A stretch of 64,000 bases of DNA from positions 2,039,204 to 2,103,203 of the forward strand of contig NZ_KB851200.1 of the NCBI RefSeq assembly GCF_000368065.1, given 5' to 3'. The notes under the pieces are model-generated. The model saw only the letters and a list, made by a program, of their open reading frames with translations. It made no database searches and had not been told where the DNA came from. Position 1 is the stretch's first letter; each line of letters starts with the position of its first letter. Below are positions 29,305 through 39,691 of this stretch, piece by piece. The position numbers and the translations under genes are program-made. Origin of the DNA: Acinetobacter seifertii (GTDB lineage Bacteria > Pseudomonadota > Gammaproteobacteria > Pseudomonadales > Moraxellaceae).

Positions 29305-29895
29305 TTACTGCGCTGTTAAAGATGCCCATTTGAAAACCCAAGCTGATTTCAAATCTAAATTCTCATCTGAAATGATTTTTTCTCGAATGATTTGTGCAAT
29401 CGCATAATCATTAGCTGGGTCTATCATGACCCGTATTCCTTTTGTGGTTGGACTAGTCACAACCTTATATCCTTTAGCGTGCAATTGTGACTGGAGCATA
29501 TTTGCTTTATTTTGATTAGGTGCTAATGCAACTTGTACCATCCATTTTTTTTCACCATTTTCTAAAATTTCTTTAGCCACTGCTGCATCAAGCTGTTTTT
29601 TATTCTCAAGAGTTTTCTTTTCTTCTATTTTTTTTGATTGAGTCTCTTCGGCCTTCTTTTGTGTTAACTGCTCATCTTGAGTCGTTTTTCTTTTTTGAAT
29701 GTTTATAGATTTATTTTGTGTTTCATTCTTCTTATTTTTTTCCCTAGGCGGCTGTACAAAATAGGGATATATCATTTGATCATCATATTTATGAAATACA
29801 ATAATATCTCCATAGCACTTTTGATCTGCATAAGCAGTCACTGGCATTACCCCTAAAAATATTCTAATAAATAAACTTTTAATAAAGCATTGCAT
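29305..29895 (-). CDS. SPOR domain protein with signal peptide
   Basis: Secreted or periplasmic protein ending in a SPOR domain (about residues 115-196), a peptidoglycan-binding fold enriched at division sites. Seen: signal-like IFLGVMPVTAYADQ, a charged Lys/Glu/Gln-rich coiled segment at about 50-105, and WMVQVALAPNQNKANMLQSQL with GIRVMIDPANDYAIAQ typical of SPOR. The GTG at 29904 and ATG at 29895 are alternatives; ATG is used here. 196 aa. Not FtsN by length and lack of a cytoplasmic/TM start pattern. Confidence 0.82.
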   Translation of the reverse strand: MQCFIKSLFIRIFLGVMPVTAYADQKCYGDIIVFHKYDDQMIYPYFVQPPREKNKKNETQNKSINIQKRKTTQDEQLTQKKAEETQSKKIEEKKTLENKKQLDAAVAKEILENGEKKWMVQVALAPNQNKANMLQSQLHAKGYKVVTSPTTKGIRVMIDPANDYAIAQIIREKIISDENLDLKSAWVFKWASLTAQ

Positions 29896-30093
29896 ATTAT
29901 TCACTTACCAAAGTTAAGTATATTTAATGCGGCGTATTAAAGTAGATTTCTCGTGATTTGTATATTTTTAATATTCAAAGTTTTATGCAAAGAATCACAT
30001 ATTTTTTAAACATCTTGCGTTAATTCAAATTATTATTGTATATCCTGCAACCATTTAAGTATTCAGACTAAAATACTTTGAATTTCATATAAT

Positions 30094-30121
30094 TAAAAAA
30101 ACCGACATAAAGTCGGTTTTC
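30094..30121 (-). terminator. Intrinsic terminator of ppk
   Basis: Stem AAAACCGAC / GTCGGTTTT, loop ATAAA, T run on the minus strand. Confidence 0.9.
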
Positions 30122-30133
30122 TAATATTAAGTT

Positions 30134-32212
30134 TTATTTAAATGTTTCTAATAATTCCCTTTGAGCATTATGCAATTTTTCACCTTCAGCAGGTTGGGCA
30201 CGAACCCAAGTACCATCACCTTGTAATAACCAAGCTTGCTGATTATCTTGCAAATAATTAAGAAGACCTTGTTGATAAATTCGTTTCTTCAATGCTGGGT
30301 CTTCAATTGGGAAACATGCTTCAACACGATTAAATAGGTTACGATCCATCCAGTCTGCACTTGAACAGTAAATACGTGCATCGCCGTTATTACTAAAGTA
30401 ATAAACACGCGTATGCTCAAGGAAGCGCCCTACGATTGAACGTACTCGAATATTTTCGGATAAATTCGGTAGTCCTGGACGTAAGCAGCAAATCGAACGA
30501 ATAATCAGATCTACCTGCACCCCTGCTTGAGAAGCTTCATACAATTTATTGATTAATTGGACTTCCGTTAAAGCATTTACTTTGACAATAATTTGGGCTT
30601 TACGACCAGCCTTTGCATTTGCAATTTCTTCATCAATAAAGTTGATGAGCTGAGCATGCAAAGTAAAAGGTGCATGAAGCAACTTTTTCAGTTTTGCCAT
30701 TTTGCCCATACCTGTTAACTCTTGGAAGATACGGTGTACGTCTTCACATAGGTCTTTATCAGTCGTCATAAGACCATAATCGGTATAAATACGGGCATTC
30801 ATAGCATGGTAGTTACCTGTTCCTAAATGAACATAACGTACCAATTTATTGTTTTCACGGCGTACTACCATAATCATTTTGGCATGCGTTTTATAACCCA
30901 CAATGCCATAAACGACTACCGCTCCTGCTTCTTGAAGCACATTTGCCACTTCAATGTTTGATTCTTCATCAAAACGGGCACGTAACTCAATAACTGCCGT
31001 TACTTCTTTTCCATTACGTGCAGCTTCGGCCAAGACTTGTACAATTTCCGAATCAACACCACTACGGTAAAGCGTTTGTTTAATTGCAAGTACTTGTGGA
31101 TCACGTGCTGCTTCGCGGAGTAACTGAATAACTGGAGCAAAAGATTCAAATGGGTGATGAAGCAAAATATCCTGCTTTTGCATAGCCGAGAAAATACTCT
31201 CAGTTTTTTTAAATACTTTTGGTACGACCGGTGTATGTGAGTCATAACGCAAATGAGGACGTTTAAAGTTTGAAACCAGACGAGCCAAGTTTACAGGACC
31301 ATCAACTTTGTATAGTTGCTCATTGGTTAAATCGAATTCTTCTAATAAATATTCATAAATATGCTGTGGACAGTTATGAGTCACTTCTAAGCGAACTGCA
31401 CGACCAAATCGGCGTGAACTTAACTCACCTTTTAAAGCTTTAGCTAAATCTTCAACGTCCTCATTGAGCGCCAAATCGGCATTACGGGTTACACGGAATT
31501 GGTAACAACCCGTTGCAGTCATGCCTGGGAACAAGTCTGATACATGCTCATGAATAATGGCAGACAGCATGACATGATGCTCTTTACCGCCTGTCAACTC
31601 ATCTGGTAATCGTACAACCCGAGGTAATGAGCGTGGTGCTGGTACAACCGCTAAGTCAATTTGACGACCAAACGCATCTTTACCTTCTAAGGTCACAATA
31701 AAGTTCAAGCTTTTATTGACTAAACGCGGGAATGGATGAGCTGGATCTAGACTAATTGGTGTTAAAACAGGTGCAACTTGTTCCTGAAAATATTTTTTTA
31801 CCCAAGCTGATTGAGCTGGTGTTAACTCCCCACGACGTAAGAAGCAAATATCTTCTTCACGGAGTTTAGGCAAGATTTCTTCATTTAAAATACGATATTG
31901 ACGTTCAATTGCAGCATGAGCAGTCTCAGAGATTTTTTGTAAGACTTGTCTAGGTGTTAAACCATCTGGACTTCGACTTTCATTGCCTAGAGCATATTGC
32001 TCCATGACACCAGCTACACGAATTTCAAAAAACTCATCTAAATTACGTGAAAAAATAAGCAAGAAATTCATTCGTTCAAGTAATGGATGTAGCGGGTCGA
32101 CTGCCTGTTCCAATACGCGTAAATGAAAGTCAAGAATAGACAATTCACGATTAATATAACGGTCGTTATAACTATATTCTGTTGGGGTCGTTGCTGTAAT
32201 CGCTGTATTCAT
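30134..32212 (-). CDS. ppk1: Polyphosphate kinase 1
   Basis: Reversibly polymerises the terminal phosphate of ATP into inorganic polyphosphate, at the membrane. Seen: N-terminal [19 protein letters not shown], the head domain, and two phospholipase D-like C-terminal domains; the autophosphorylated histidine region is [19 protein letters not shown] and a second is [17 protein letters not shown]. 692 aa is typical. ppx is not adjacent. Monocistronic. Confidence 0.96.
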   Translation of the reverse strand: MNTAITATTPTEYSYNDRYINRELSILDFHLRVLEQAVDPLHPLLERMNFLLIFSRNLDEFFEIRVAGVMEQYALGNESRSPDGLTPRQVLQKISETAHAAIERQYRILNEEILPKLREEDICFLRRGELTPAQSAWVKKYFQEQVAPVLTPISLDPAHPFPRLVNKSLNFIVTLEGKDAFGRQIDLAVVPAPRSLPRVVRLPDELTGGKEHHVMLSAIIHEHVSDLFPGMTATGCYQFRVTRNADLALNEDVEDLAKALKGELSSRRFGRAVRLEVTHNCPQHIYEYLLEEFDLTNEQLYKVDGPVNLARLVSNFKRPHLRYDSHTPVVPKVFKKTESIFSAMQKQDILLHHPFESFAPVIQLLREAARDPQVLAIKQTLYRSGVDSEIVQVLAEAARNGKEVTAVIELRARFDEESNIEVANVLQEAGAVVVYGIVGYKTHAKMIMVVRRENNKLVRYVHLGTGNYHAMNARIYTDYGLMTTDKDLCEDVHRIFQELTGMGKMAKLKKLLHAPFTLHAQLINFIDEEIANAKAGRKAQIIVKVNALTEVQLINKLYEASQAGVQVDLIIRSICCLRPGLPNLSENIRVRSIVGRFLEHTRVYYFSNNGDARIYCSSADWMDRNLFNRVEACFPIEDPALKKRIYQQGLLNYLQDNQQAWLLQGDGTWVRAQPAEGEKLHNAQRELLETFK

Positions 32213-32316
32213 GTCTAACTTAATCTCTTTCCAACCAAAATCTCTGCAAAATAGTATGCTGCAAAATTATGTCAATTTGATAAAAACTAAAAAAATAACA
32301 CATCTTTAAGACAGAG

Positions 32317-32994
32317 TTATTCAGGAATCTGGGTGCTATTCATATAACGTAAAATAACGCGTTTTCGATATTGTAGTTTATGATCATTACGGTGATCTTG
32401 ATAATATTTTGGATCTGGTAATAATGCGGCTAAAAAAGCAGCTTGTTCGCGTGTTAGGTTTTTAGCACTTTTACCATAATAATATTGGGCAGCAGCTTCA
32501 ACACCATATAAATGTTTGCCAAATTCAACAGAGTTCATATAGACCTCAAGAATTCGACGTTTTGACCACATACGCTCCATCATCCATGTCGCTACTGTTT
32601 CTTGGCCTTTGCGAATAAATGATCGCTTATTGTATAAGAACAAGTTCTTTGCAAGTTGTTGAGACACAGTGGAACCACCAGCAACCACTTCGCCCTCTTC
32701 GTTATTACGCTCTAGCGCAAAACGAATACCATCCCAGTCAAAGCCATGATGGTGGATAAACTTTGCATCTTCACCGGCTAAAATTGCATGTTTGAAATTA
32801 TCGCTTATATCATCATAGTCGAGCCATTCATGAATGATCGGCCGAGATGTATCTGACCAATAATCAATTCGCATGAACATGGTAGTATCAACTTCATGAG
32901 TACGCCACCAAACTAAACTTGAGAAAATCCAAAGCTGAATTAGGAGAATTGCACCAATAAAAATTAACAACACGCGAACAATAAAAGCTTTCAT
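32317..32994 (-). CDS. mtgA: Monofunctional biosynthetic peptidoglycan transglycosylase
   Basis: GT51 glycosyltransferase that polymerises lipid II without a transpeptidase domain. Seen: one N-terminal membrane anchor (about residues 5-30), catalytic motif [18 protein letters not shown], then [14 protein letters not shown] and [17 protein letters not shown]. 225 aa, typical. Acts at the outer face of the inner membrane. Confidence 0.95.
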   Translation of the reverse strand: MKAFIVRVLLIFIGAILLIQLWIFSSLVWWRTHEVDTTMFMRIDYWSDTSRPIIHEWLDYDDISDNFKHAILAGEDAKFIHHHGFDWDGIRFALERNNEEGEVVAGGSTVSQQLAKNLFLYNKRSFIRKGQETVATWMMERMWSKRRILEVYMNSVEFGKHLYGVEAAAQYYYGKSAKNLTREQAAFLAALLPDPKYYQDHRNDHKLQYRKRVILRYMNSTQIPE

Positions 32995-33070
32995 GTTCGT
33001 CCCAATCTCCTGTATTCAACTTTTTTCATGTTAAGCTGTAAAGCATGTTCATATATAACAAAAGCATAGC

Positions 33071-33880
33071 ATGACTCAATCTCAGCCTCCGCACATTAAT
33101 CGTAAACTCAATGTACAAGCATGGTGGCTGACGGCCCTACTGATCTCAATCAATGTAGGTTTGTTCATCTGGCAAATTATATCTGGAGTCGACATTAGCG
33201 ACCCAGCCATAAAAGATGCTCTTCACTGGGGTGCAGATTTTACACCACTTACTTTTTCTGGACAGCCCGAACGTTTATTTACCAGCATGTTTTTTCACTT
33301 TGGTATCATTCACCTTATGCTTAACATGTGGGCCCTATATATTTTCGGTAATGTCGCTGAAGCTTTATTTGGTCGTTTATATTTTATCGGCCTATATTTG
33401 CTTGCTGGCCTGTTTGGTAGCCTTTTAAGTAGTTATATCAATATTCAAAATGGACATGAATTACTACAACATTTTGACCAAAGCTTGCTCCCTCATGTAA
33501 GTGCCGGAGCCTCTGGTGCTGTGATGGGATTAGGTGCGGCTTTAACTGTCCTTTCATTATTTCCTCCTCTACCTCATCAAGCCTATATACTCGATAAAAA
33601 AGCATTATTAATGATTATGGCGATTAACCTTATATTCGGTCTGGTTGCCACAGGTATCAATAATGCTGCACATGTCGGCGGTATGATTATGGGTGCATTA
33701 CTCGCGCTGATTTGGTATTTAAGTTACCGTACTAAACTTAGTACGACCTTAAAATTTTTGGGTTTAATGGGAGGACTCTTATTAACAGTCGGCTTCTATA
33801 TTTACTGTAATCAACTGAACTCACCATTACTTCCACTTTGGCATGAAATTTTAATTCAGAACCCAGAAATACTGCCTTAA
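33071..33880 (+). CDS. Rhomboid family intramembrane serine protease
   Basis: Polytopic protease with catalytic Ser in GASGAVMGLG and catalytic His in NNAAHVGGMIMG. Seen: HFGIIHLMLNMWALYIFGN (the conserved first helix with Asn) and six to seven hydrophobic segments. 269 aa, close to GlpG but lacking its N-terminal cytosolic domain. Substrates unknown. Its stop codon lies one base from the stop of the convergent ABC permease, with no terminator between them. Confidence 0.92.
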   Translation: MTQSQPPHINRKLNVQAWWLTALLISINVGLFIWQIISGVDISDPAIKDALHWGADFTPLTFSGQPERLFTSMFFHFGIIHLMLNMWALYIFGNVAEALFGRLYFIGLYLLAGLFGSLLSSYINIQNGHELLQHFDQSLLPHVSAGASGAVMGLGAALTVLSLFPPLPHQAYILDKKALLMIMAINLIFGLVATGINNAAHVGGMIMGALLALIWYLSYRTKLSTTLKFLGLMGGLLLTVGFYIYCNQLNSPLLPLWHEILIQNPEILP

Positions 33881-33881
33881 C

Positions 33882-36341
33882 TTAAATCTGGTTCAGCTCT
33901 CGCAAACTTTGTAGTGGCGGTAAATTACAAAGATAACCAAGTCGATATCGACCAATGAGAGCACAAAGCAACATCATAGCAAGTGGTAAAATCAACCATA
34001 TTTCAATATGCCACTGTATAGCCATATTCATTTTATAACTTGCTATCGCACTAATTACTTCGGCAAAACAGCAGGCAACAATGCCTGCTAATAGCCCTAA
34101 AAATCCAATTTCTAAACTCAGCATTTGCTTCATTTTATTTTTAGACAAACCAAATGAACGTAATAAAGCAACCTCTCGACGGCGCTCATCCATTAACAGG
34201 TTTAGACAAGCAATTAAAACGAGTATTCCAGAAAAGCCAACTAAAGCCGCAAGTACAGTCACGATTTTGACTAATACATTCATTAAACGCTTTACTTCAT
34301 CCAAAATACGGTCAACATCAATAAAAACTGTATTTGAAAATTGCTGAATAATATTAATCATTTTAGGCTGATCTTGTTTAGGCACATAAAAGCTACCCAA
34401 GTAGCTACCCGCATTTTCATCTAAAGTTTTGGACGAAAAAATAAAGAAGAAATTTGGACTAAAACTTTCCCATTCAACACTTCTAAAATTCACAACTTTT
34501 GCCTGCAAAGTACCGTCTGGCATGCTAAAAGTCAGCTTATCCCCAATCTGAATACCTAAACTTTCAGCAGTTTTTGCCTCGACTGAAACTTGTCCTACGC
34601 CATTAAAAGTGGCTTGTCCTTTTGTAATGACATTATCATTTGGCAAAATGTTTGACTGAGTTAAATTTAATTCACGGCGTAAAGAATTATTTTGCTTGAT
34701 TGCATCTTCAGAAAAAGGAACATCATTCTTGGCAAGTAATCGTCCACGAATATTTGGATACAGAGGCGTACTTTGCCAACCATTTTGTTTTAATTGTTGC
34801 TCAAAAGCTTTTAAATCAAATGGTGGTAGGCCATAAACAAACTGGTTTGGTGTGCCTTCTGGTAACTGCTGTTGCCAACGCTCTAATAAATCTGTCCTGA
34901 GTACGCTTAGCACGGTAATAAGGCTTAAACCCAAAGCCAGTGCTGTAATTTGTAAGGCACTTTGCGATGGTGAACGAATATAAAAAGATAAACGGGTTTT
35001 CATCTTCTTTAAGCTTCGAAGCAAAACCCAAACAGCGGTGTATAACAAAACACACAGAACGATAATTGCAGCTAGCACCATAATACTGAGCATCAAGTTT
35101 TCACTTAAAACTAAGCTAAAAATAACAAGACTGGTAATACCCGCAAAGAACATAAAAAATAGTGATTTTCGAGATTTTGCTTGCTCTCGAATAACTCGAA
35201 TTGGAGGTGTATTTAACAACTCCCAGATACTTGGCAAAATAAATCCAAGTAGCACAATTACACTCGTAAAAATGGCAATTGGTAAGGGACCGATTAAAAA
35301 GCCGACTACCGAGAAACTTAACTCTAGTTGTGGAATGAGTTGCAACATAAGCTCAAGCAATCCATAGCCCATCATTATTCCTAATATGCTACCGATCACA
35401 ATCGAAATTGTACTGACTAAGTAAAGTAGCCCGATATATGCCCATAAAATTTGGAACTTACTGGCACCCAAACAACGCATTAAAGCAATATGGTCTTGGT
35501 TTTGGTGAACATAACGTTGACTCGTTAAAGCAATCGCAATGCCACACAATAAAATCGTTAAAATATTGGCAAGTTGTAAGAAAGTATCAAGGTTTTCTAG
35601 TGGGCGTAATAATCTACTATTTGACTCACTGGCATCGCGTAAACGTAAACCTGCGTTTTCTTCCTGATCATTTACGGGTTTATGTTGCTGTTTAAATTGC
35701 TTGCTAAAGTTTTGTACCTGATCAGGTTGACCAGACATTAACAGTCTATAATCGATTCTACTGCCAGTTTGAATTGCATGCGTTTTAGCTATATCGGCTT
35801 GATGAATAATAACGGTAGGCGAAAAACCTGAAAAGCCGAGTTCCTGATTCGAATCACGTACAATGACACCACTAAAACGAAATTCGGCATCTGCAATAGA
35901 AACCGTATCGCCTAGTTTAACTTTAAGTAAATCGGCTGCTCTTTGACTTAACCACAATTGGCCGGGTTGAATACTCTGTGCACTAGGTGCAATCTCAAGC
36001 TGTCCTCTTAATGGAAACGCCGGCTCTATTGCTTTGACATTGACCATGACAAACTGATTTTGAGTATGTGCCATAGAACTAAACATGGTCACATGAGTCT
36101 GCCTTAAACCAAGCTGCTCTGCTTTTTTCTGCCATTTAGTGTCTAGAGGTTCGTTATTCGACAGAACTAAATCGGCTGCTAACATTTGTGACGCTTGTAG
36201 GCTTACCGCATTTTTAACCTGATCATTACTGAACTTGAGAGCTGTTGTTGCACTAATGGCAAGTGAAAGCGCAATAATGAGTAAATATAACCCACCAGTG
36301 CGAAAGCTTTGTAGTAAAAGTGGTTTAAGTAGATTACGCAT
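33882..36341 (-). CDS. ABC transporter permease, YbbP/FtsX-like
   Basis: Large MacB/FtsX-fold permease of the YbbAP type, thought to act on the envelope with the adjacent ATPase. Seen: N-terminal membrane helix, periplasmic MacB-like domain, three helices at about residues 250-370, further helices about 390-450, a second periplasmic domain and a C-terminal FtsX triad (residues about 690-810, including LVLIACLNLLMDERRREVALLRSFGLSKNKM). 819 aa. It lies three bases after the ATPase gene. Confidence 0.88.
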   Translation of the reverse strand: MRNLLKPLLLQSFRTGGLYLLIIALSLAISATTALKFSNDQVKNAVSLQASQMLAADLVLSNNEPLDTKWQKKAEQLGLRQTHVTMFSSMAHTQNQFVMVNVKAIEPAFPLRGQLEIAPSAQSIQPGQLWLSQRAADLLKVKLGDTVSIADAEFRFSGVIVRDSNQELGFSGFSPTVIIHQADIAKTHAIQTGSRIDYRLLMSGQPDQVQNFSKQFKQQHKPVNDQEENAGLRLRDASESNSRLLRPLENLDTFLQLANILTILLCGIAIALTSQRYVHQNQDHIALMRCLGASKFQILWAYIGLLYLVSTISIVIGSILGIMMGYGLLELMLQLIPQLELSFSVVGFLIGPLPIAIFTSVIVLLGFILPSIWELLNTPPIRVIREQAKSRKSLFFMFFAGITSLVIFSLVLSENLMLSIMVLAAIIVLCVLLYTAVWVLLRSLKKMKTRLSFYIRSPSQSALQITALALGLSLITVLSVLRTDLLERWQQQLPEGTPNQFVYGLPPFDLKAFEQQLKQNGWQSTPLYPNIRGRLLAKNDVPFSEDAIKQNNSLRRELNLTQSNILPNDNVITKGQATFNGVGQVSVEAKTAESLGIQIGDKLTFSMPDGTLQAKVVNFRSVEWESFSPNFFFIFSSKTLDENAGSYLGSFYVPKQDQPKMINIIQQFSNTVFIDVDRILDEVKRLMNVLVKIVTVLAALVGFSGILVLIACLNLLMDERRREVALLRSFGLSKNKMKQMLSLEIGFLGLLAGIVACCFAEVISAIASYKMNMAIQWHIEIWLILPLAMMLLCALIGRYRLGYLCNLPPLQSLRELNQI

Positions 36342-36344
36342 AGT

Positions 36345-37037
36345 CTAACCACCCTGTACTGTCTTCAAACAACCATCATCTAGTTCAACATGACGCTGGC
36401 AAAGCCCAGCTAAATCGCGGTCATGTGTAACCAAAATAAGTGTAGTGCCGAGCTCTTTATTTAAATCAAAAAGGAGGCCTTCAACTTCTTGAGCTGTTTG
36501 CCCATCTAAGTTCCCAGTTGGCTCATCGGCAAAAATAATTTGTGGTTCGGCAATCAGAGCCCGAGCAATTGCTACACGCTGCTGCTCACCTCCAGATAAG
36601 ACTTTAGGCGTTTGTTCGGCTTGTCGACTCAACCCTACTCTATGCAACCAGTTTAAGGCTTTTTGCTCAGCAATTTTATAATCAAAGTCTTTACGCAACC
36701 GAAGCGGTAACATCACGTTTTCAAGCGCACTTAGTTGCGGTAAAAGTTGGAAAGACTGAAATACAAAACCAATATGTTGCATTCTAATCTGAGCGCGTTG
36801 TTCTTCTGTCAACTCATGAACAGCCTGTCCACATAACCACACCTCTCCTTCCGACGGTTGGTCTAAAGTCGCTAAAATGCCCAACAAAGTCGATTTACCT
36901 GAGCCAGAACGTCCTGTAATGGCTACCTGCTCCCCTTCATAAATCTCTAAATCAATGTTTTTTAAAATCGTAAACTGATTTTGGTTAATCTGAATAGTTT
37001 GTGTAACTTTATGGGCAGCAATAATAGGTTGTGGCAT
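36345..37037 (-). CDS. ABC transporter ATPase, YbbA-like
   Basis: ATPase partner of the adjacent permease. Seen: Walker [14 protein letters not shown]-loop [22 protein letters not shown], signature [15 protein letters not shown], Walker [13 protein letters not shown] and H-loop LVTHD. 230 aa, LolD/MacB-type. The start codon is only 17 bases from the stop-free divergent esterase gene region, the same ybbAP/tesA arrangement as in E. coli. Confidence 0.92.
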   Translation of the reverse strand: MPQPIIAAHKVTQTIQINQNQFTILKNIDLEIYEGEQVAITGRSGSGKSTLLGILATLDQPSEGEVWLCGQAVHELTEEQRAQIRMQHIGFVFQSFQLLPQLSALENVMLPLRLRKDFDYKIAEQKALNWLHRVGLSRQAEQTPKVLSGGEQQRVAIARALIAEPQIIFADEPTGNLDGQTAQEVEGLLFDLNKELGTTLILVTHDRDLAGLCQRHVELDDGCLKTVQGG

Positions 37038-37081
37038 GATGTGGACAGTCCTATATGTTTAGTATTCGAGTTGAAACACAA

Positions 37082-37705
37082 ATGTATAAATCTTATTTGT
37101 TCGGTTCTAAAAGCCTCTTACTCATCTCATTGAGCATGTTGCCCATGTTGGTCTCGGCAAAGACTATTTTAATTTTAGGAGATAGTATTAGTGCCGGTTA
37201 TGGAATAGACCCTAAACAAGGTTGGGTACAATTACTACAAAAACGCTTAGACCAACAGTATCCCAAACAACATAAGGTGGTCAATGCAAGCATGAGTGGT
37301 GAAACTACAAGTGGCGCTTTAGCGAGATTACCTAAACTTTTACAAACTTATAAACCAGAGGTTGTTGTTATTGAGTTAGGCGGAAATGATGGTTTACGTG
37401 GGCAACCCCCACAAATGATTCAACAAAATCTATCTCAGCTTGTTCAATTAAGCCAAAAACAAAAAGCGCAGGTTATTCTTTTTGGTATGAAAATTCCGCC
37501 AAATTATGGAACTGCTTATAGCAAAGCATTCGAGAATAACTATAAAACTGTAAGTCAAAAATATCAGGTGAAACTGCTACCGTTTTTCCTTGATGGCGTC
37601 GCTGGTCAAAAACAACTAATGCAAAATGACTTGATTCATCCAAATGCTCAAGCACAAACAAAATTACTTAATTTGGCTTATCCATACATAAAAGGTGCCC
37701 TATAG
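37082..37705 (+). CDS. tesA: Periplasmic arylesterase / lysophospholipase L1-type (TesA)
   Basis: SGNH hydrolase, multifunctional acyl-CoA thioesterase, esterase and lysophospholipase in the periplasm. Seen: signal peptide MYKSYLFGSKSLLLISLSML with MLVSA cleavage, GDSISAGYG (block I serine), GGNDGLRG (block III) and DxxHPN in block V (DLIHPNAQAQ). ATG 37082 gives 207 aa, near E. coli TesA (208); an ATG at 37055 adds nine residues and is an alternative. Divergent from the ybbAP-like genes, as in E. coli. Confidence 0.92.
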   Translation: MYKSYLFGSKSLLLISLSMLPMLVSAKTILILGDSISAGYGIDPKQGWVQLLQKRLDQQYPKQHKVVNASMSGETTSGALARLPKLLQTYKPEVVVIELGGNDGLRGQPPQMIQQNLSQLVQLSQKQKAQVILFGMKIPPNYGTAYSKAFENNYKTVSQKYQVKLLPFFLDGVAGQKQLMQNDLIHPNAQAQTKLLNLAYPYIKGAL

Positions 37706-37717
37706 GCACCTTTTAGT
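37690..37717 (+). terminator. Intrinsic terminator overlapping the tesA stop
   Basis: Stem AAAAGGTGCC / GGCACCTTTT, loop CTATA; the TAG stop codon lies in the loop and 3' arm. Confidence 0.88.
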
Positions 37718-37737
37718 TTTAAATTTTTTCAATCTGC

Positions 37738-38352
37738 TCAGAAGTCAAAAAAAGTAACTTCACCAGTTTCTAACGAATATTCAGCACCAACAACAATCAA
37801 CTCGCCTTTTGCGATTAGGCTCTCTAATACAGCAGAACCATGACGTAATTGATTGACCGAAGCAAAAACGTTTGAACGTACTGCATGACATGAAAGTTTT
37901 TTCAAATCATTTTTCAGATCAGTTTGCATTAAAATTTCAACTGATGGACGAACACGGTTCACAATCGACATTAAGTTAGATGATGGCGGATGATCAGGGT
38001 TCATCAACGTATCAATAGTCGCTTGAATCGCACCGCAATGACTATGTCCTAATACAACTACAACCGGACAATCATAACGTTCTGCCGCAAACTCAACACT
38101 ACCAACTTGTGAAGGCGCAACAACATTACCAGCAACACGGATTACGAATAAGTCACCAAGACCTTGATCAAATACCATTTCTGCTGGTACACGAGAATCT
38201 GAACAACCTAATACAATCGCAAATGGATTTTGGTCCTTTGCCATTTCAGCACGTTCATGGTGCGATAAGGTTTTTGCAAGGGAAGTATTTCCATTTACAA
38301 ATCGTTGATTACCAGCTTTCAGACGATCTAAAACTTCTTGCGCAGTAGGCAT
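37738..38352 (-). CDS. Beta-carbonic anhydrase
   Basis: Zinc enzyme interconverting CO2 and bicarbonate. Seen: CSDSRVP (Zn-binding Cys with Asp-Arg pair), and HSHCGAI with the other His and Cys ligands. ATG 38352 (MPTAQEVLDRL) has GGA eight bases upstream; the longer ORF starts at TTG 38374-38376 and is less likely. 204 aa, typical of Can-type enzymes. Confidence 0.94.
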   Translation of the reverse strand: MPTAQEVLDRLKAGNQRFVNGNTSLAKTLSHHERAEMAKDQNPFAIVLGCSDSRVPAEMVFDQGLGDLFVIRVAGNVVAPSQVGSVEFAAERYDCPVVVVLGHSHCGAIQATIDTLMNPDHPPSSNLMSIVNRVRPSVEILMQTDLKNDLKKLSCHAVRSNVFASVNQLRHGSAVLESLIAKGELIVVGAEYSLETGEVTFFDF

Positions 38353-38557
38353 TTTATATTTCCATTGTTTTTTCAAGGTTAGAAATTATTTTAATGTGTC
38401 AAAATTTGAATGTCACTGACAAAAAATAAATCCTTTGTTATGAAAAAATTTAAAAATGCCTAATCGATTTTAATCAGCTATTACTGCTCAATTCCCTACT
38501 GTTTAGTGAAAAAATAGACATACTTTAGTTCCTAGATTGACTATAATTTTCTTCATT

Positions 38558-38569
38558 CCAAACGTTTGG
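38558..38569. promoter_or_regulatory. Perfect palindrome CCAAACGTTTGG (LacI/GalR-type operator)
   Basis: 12-bp palindrome with the central AAACGTTT typical of LacI-family operators such as PurR sites. It sits about 10 bases downstream of a TATAAT at 38542-38547 and 67 bp before the hydrolase ATG at 38637, so a repressor position is plausible. Confidence 0.45.
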
Positions 38570-38636
38570 CAAATGACTCATTGGCAAAGTTTTTCAATAA
38601 TTTTTCAAACTCGTTTAAGCTTCAAGGATGAAAACT

Positions 38637-39665
38637 ATGACTAGGCTGTCTGCATCAATTAAAGCCTCCATGAAAAAAACTGCTACTGTATTGACTATAG
38701 CTTCTTGTAGCTTATTTTCAGTGATGAGTATTTCTCAAGCACAGGCAGCCGATAATATTGATATCAACTTTCAGACCGTATTACAGCAAGAACGTAGCTG
38801 GGCTGGACTGCAAAGCAAAAAATTAAAAGTTGGTGATATCACTTGGTCATATAGTGAAGGTGGTTCTAGCACGAAGCCAACTTTACTGCTCATTCATGGC
38901 TTAGGTGGTAGTCGAGATAACTGGAACCGAGTAGCACATTACTTAACTACAAATTATCATGTCATTATTCCTGATTTACCTGGTAGTGGCGAAACAATCG
39001 TTGCTCAAGATTTCGATTATTCTGTTCCCAACTTAGCTGAAAAATTACGTCGATTTGTTGAAGCTGAAAATTTGAAGGGACCTATTCATATTGCGGGGCA
39101 CTCGCTTGGTGGCTCAATTGCCCTACTCTATGCTGGACAATATCCATTTGAAACTAAGAGTCTATTTTTAGTTGATAGCGGCGGTATTTTCCGTTCTGCC
39201 AACACAATTTACCTAAAAGATCCAGCCTACTTAAAACAACTTTTAGTATCTAAAAAAGGTGACTTTAACTATTTGTTAAAGCAAACCATGTTTAATCCTC
39301 CATTTATTCCTAAAGAGTTCCTTCAAGCTCAAGAAAAGCTCATGATTAATCAGGCGCCTCAAACACAAAAACTGGTTGATCAACTGATTGCACTCAATAA
39401 AGTCTACACGCCAGATTCATTTGCAGTACTCACCAAGACAATCGATGCACCGACACTGATTTTATGGGGCAAGCAAGATAAGATTATTAACGTAGAAGTA
39501 GCAAGTGAACTAAAACGACTTTTAAAGAATGCCCAGCCTCCGGTTATTTTAGAGAATGTCGGCCATATGCCAATATTGGAAGCCGAGCAGCTGGTTATTC
39601 AACAATATGTACCGTTTTTACTTAAAATAGAAACAAATCAGTCTTTAAAAACGACTACACCTTAA
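38637..39665 (+). CDS. Secreted alpha/beta hydrolase
   Basis: Lipase- or esterase-like hydrolase, probably periplasmic or outer membrane. Seen: long N-terminal signal region ending ISQAQAADN, LLLIHGLGGSRDNW (oxyanion), nucleophile elbow AGHSLGGSIALLYA, LWGKQDKIINVE, and NVGHMPILE with catalytic His. AAGGA eight bases before ATG 38637 favours it over the ATG at 38628. 342 aa. It is 26 bp before the next gene, so probably co-transcribed. Substrate unknown. Confidence 0.85.
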   Translation: MTRLSASIKASMKKTATVLTIASCSLFSVMSISQAQAADNIDINFQTVLQQERSWAGLQSKKLKVGDITWSYSEGGSSTKPTLLLIHGLGGSRDNWNRVAHYLTTNYHVIIPDLPGSGETIVAQDFDYSVPNLAEKLRRFVEAENLKGPIHIAGHSLGGSIALLYAGQYPFETKSLFLVDSGGIFRSANTIYLKDPAYLKQLLVSKKGDFNYLLKQTMFNPPFIPKEFLQAQEKLMINQAPQTQKLVDQLIALNKVYTPDSFAVLTKTIDAPTLILWGKQDKIINVEVASELKRLLKNAQPPVILENVGHMPILEAEQLVIQQYVPFLLKIETNQSLKTTTP

Positions 39666-39691
39666 ATAAAACTTCGGACTTGTGAGACCTT

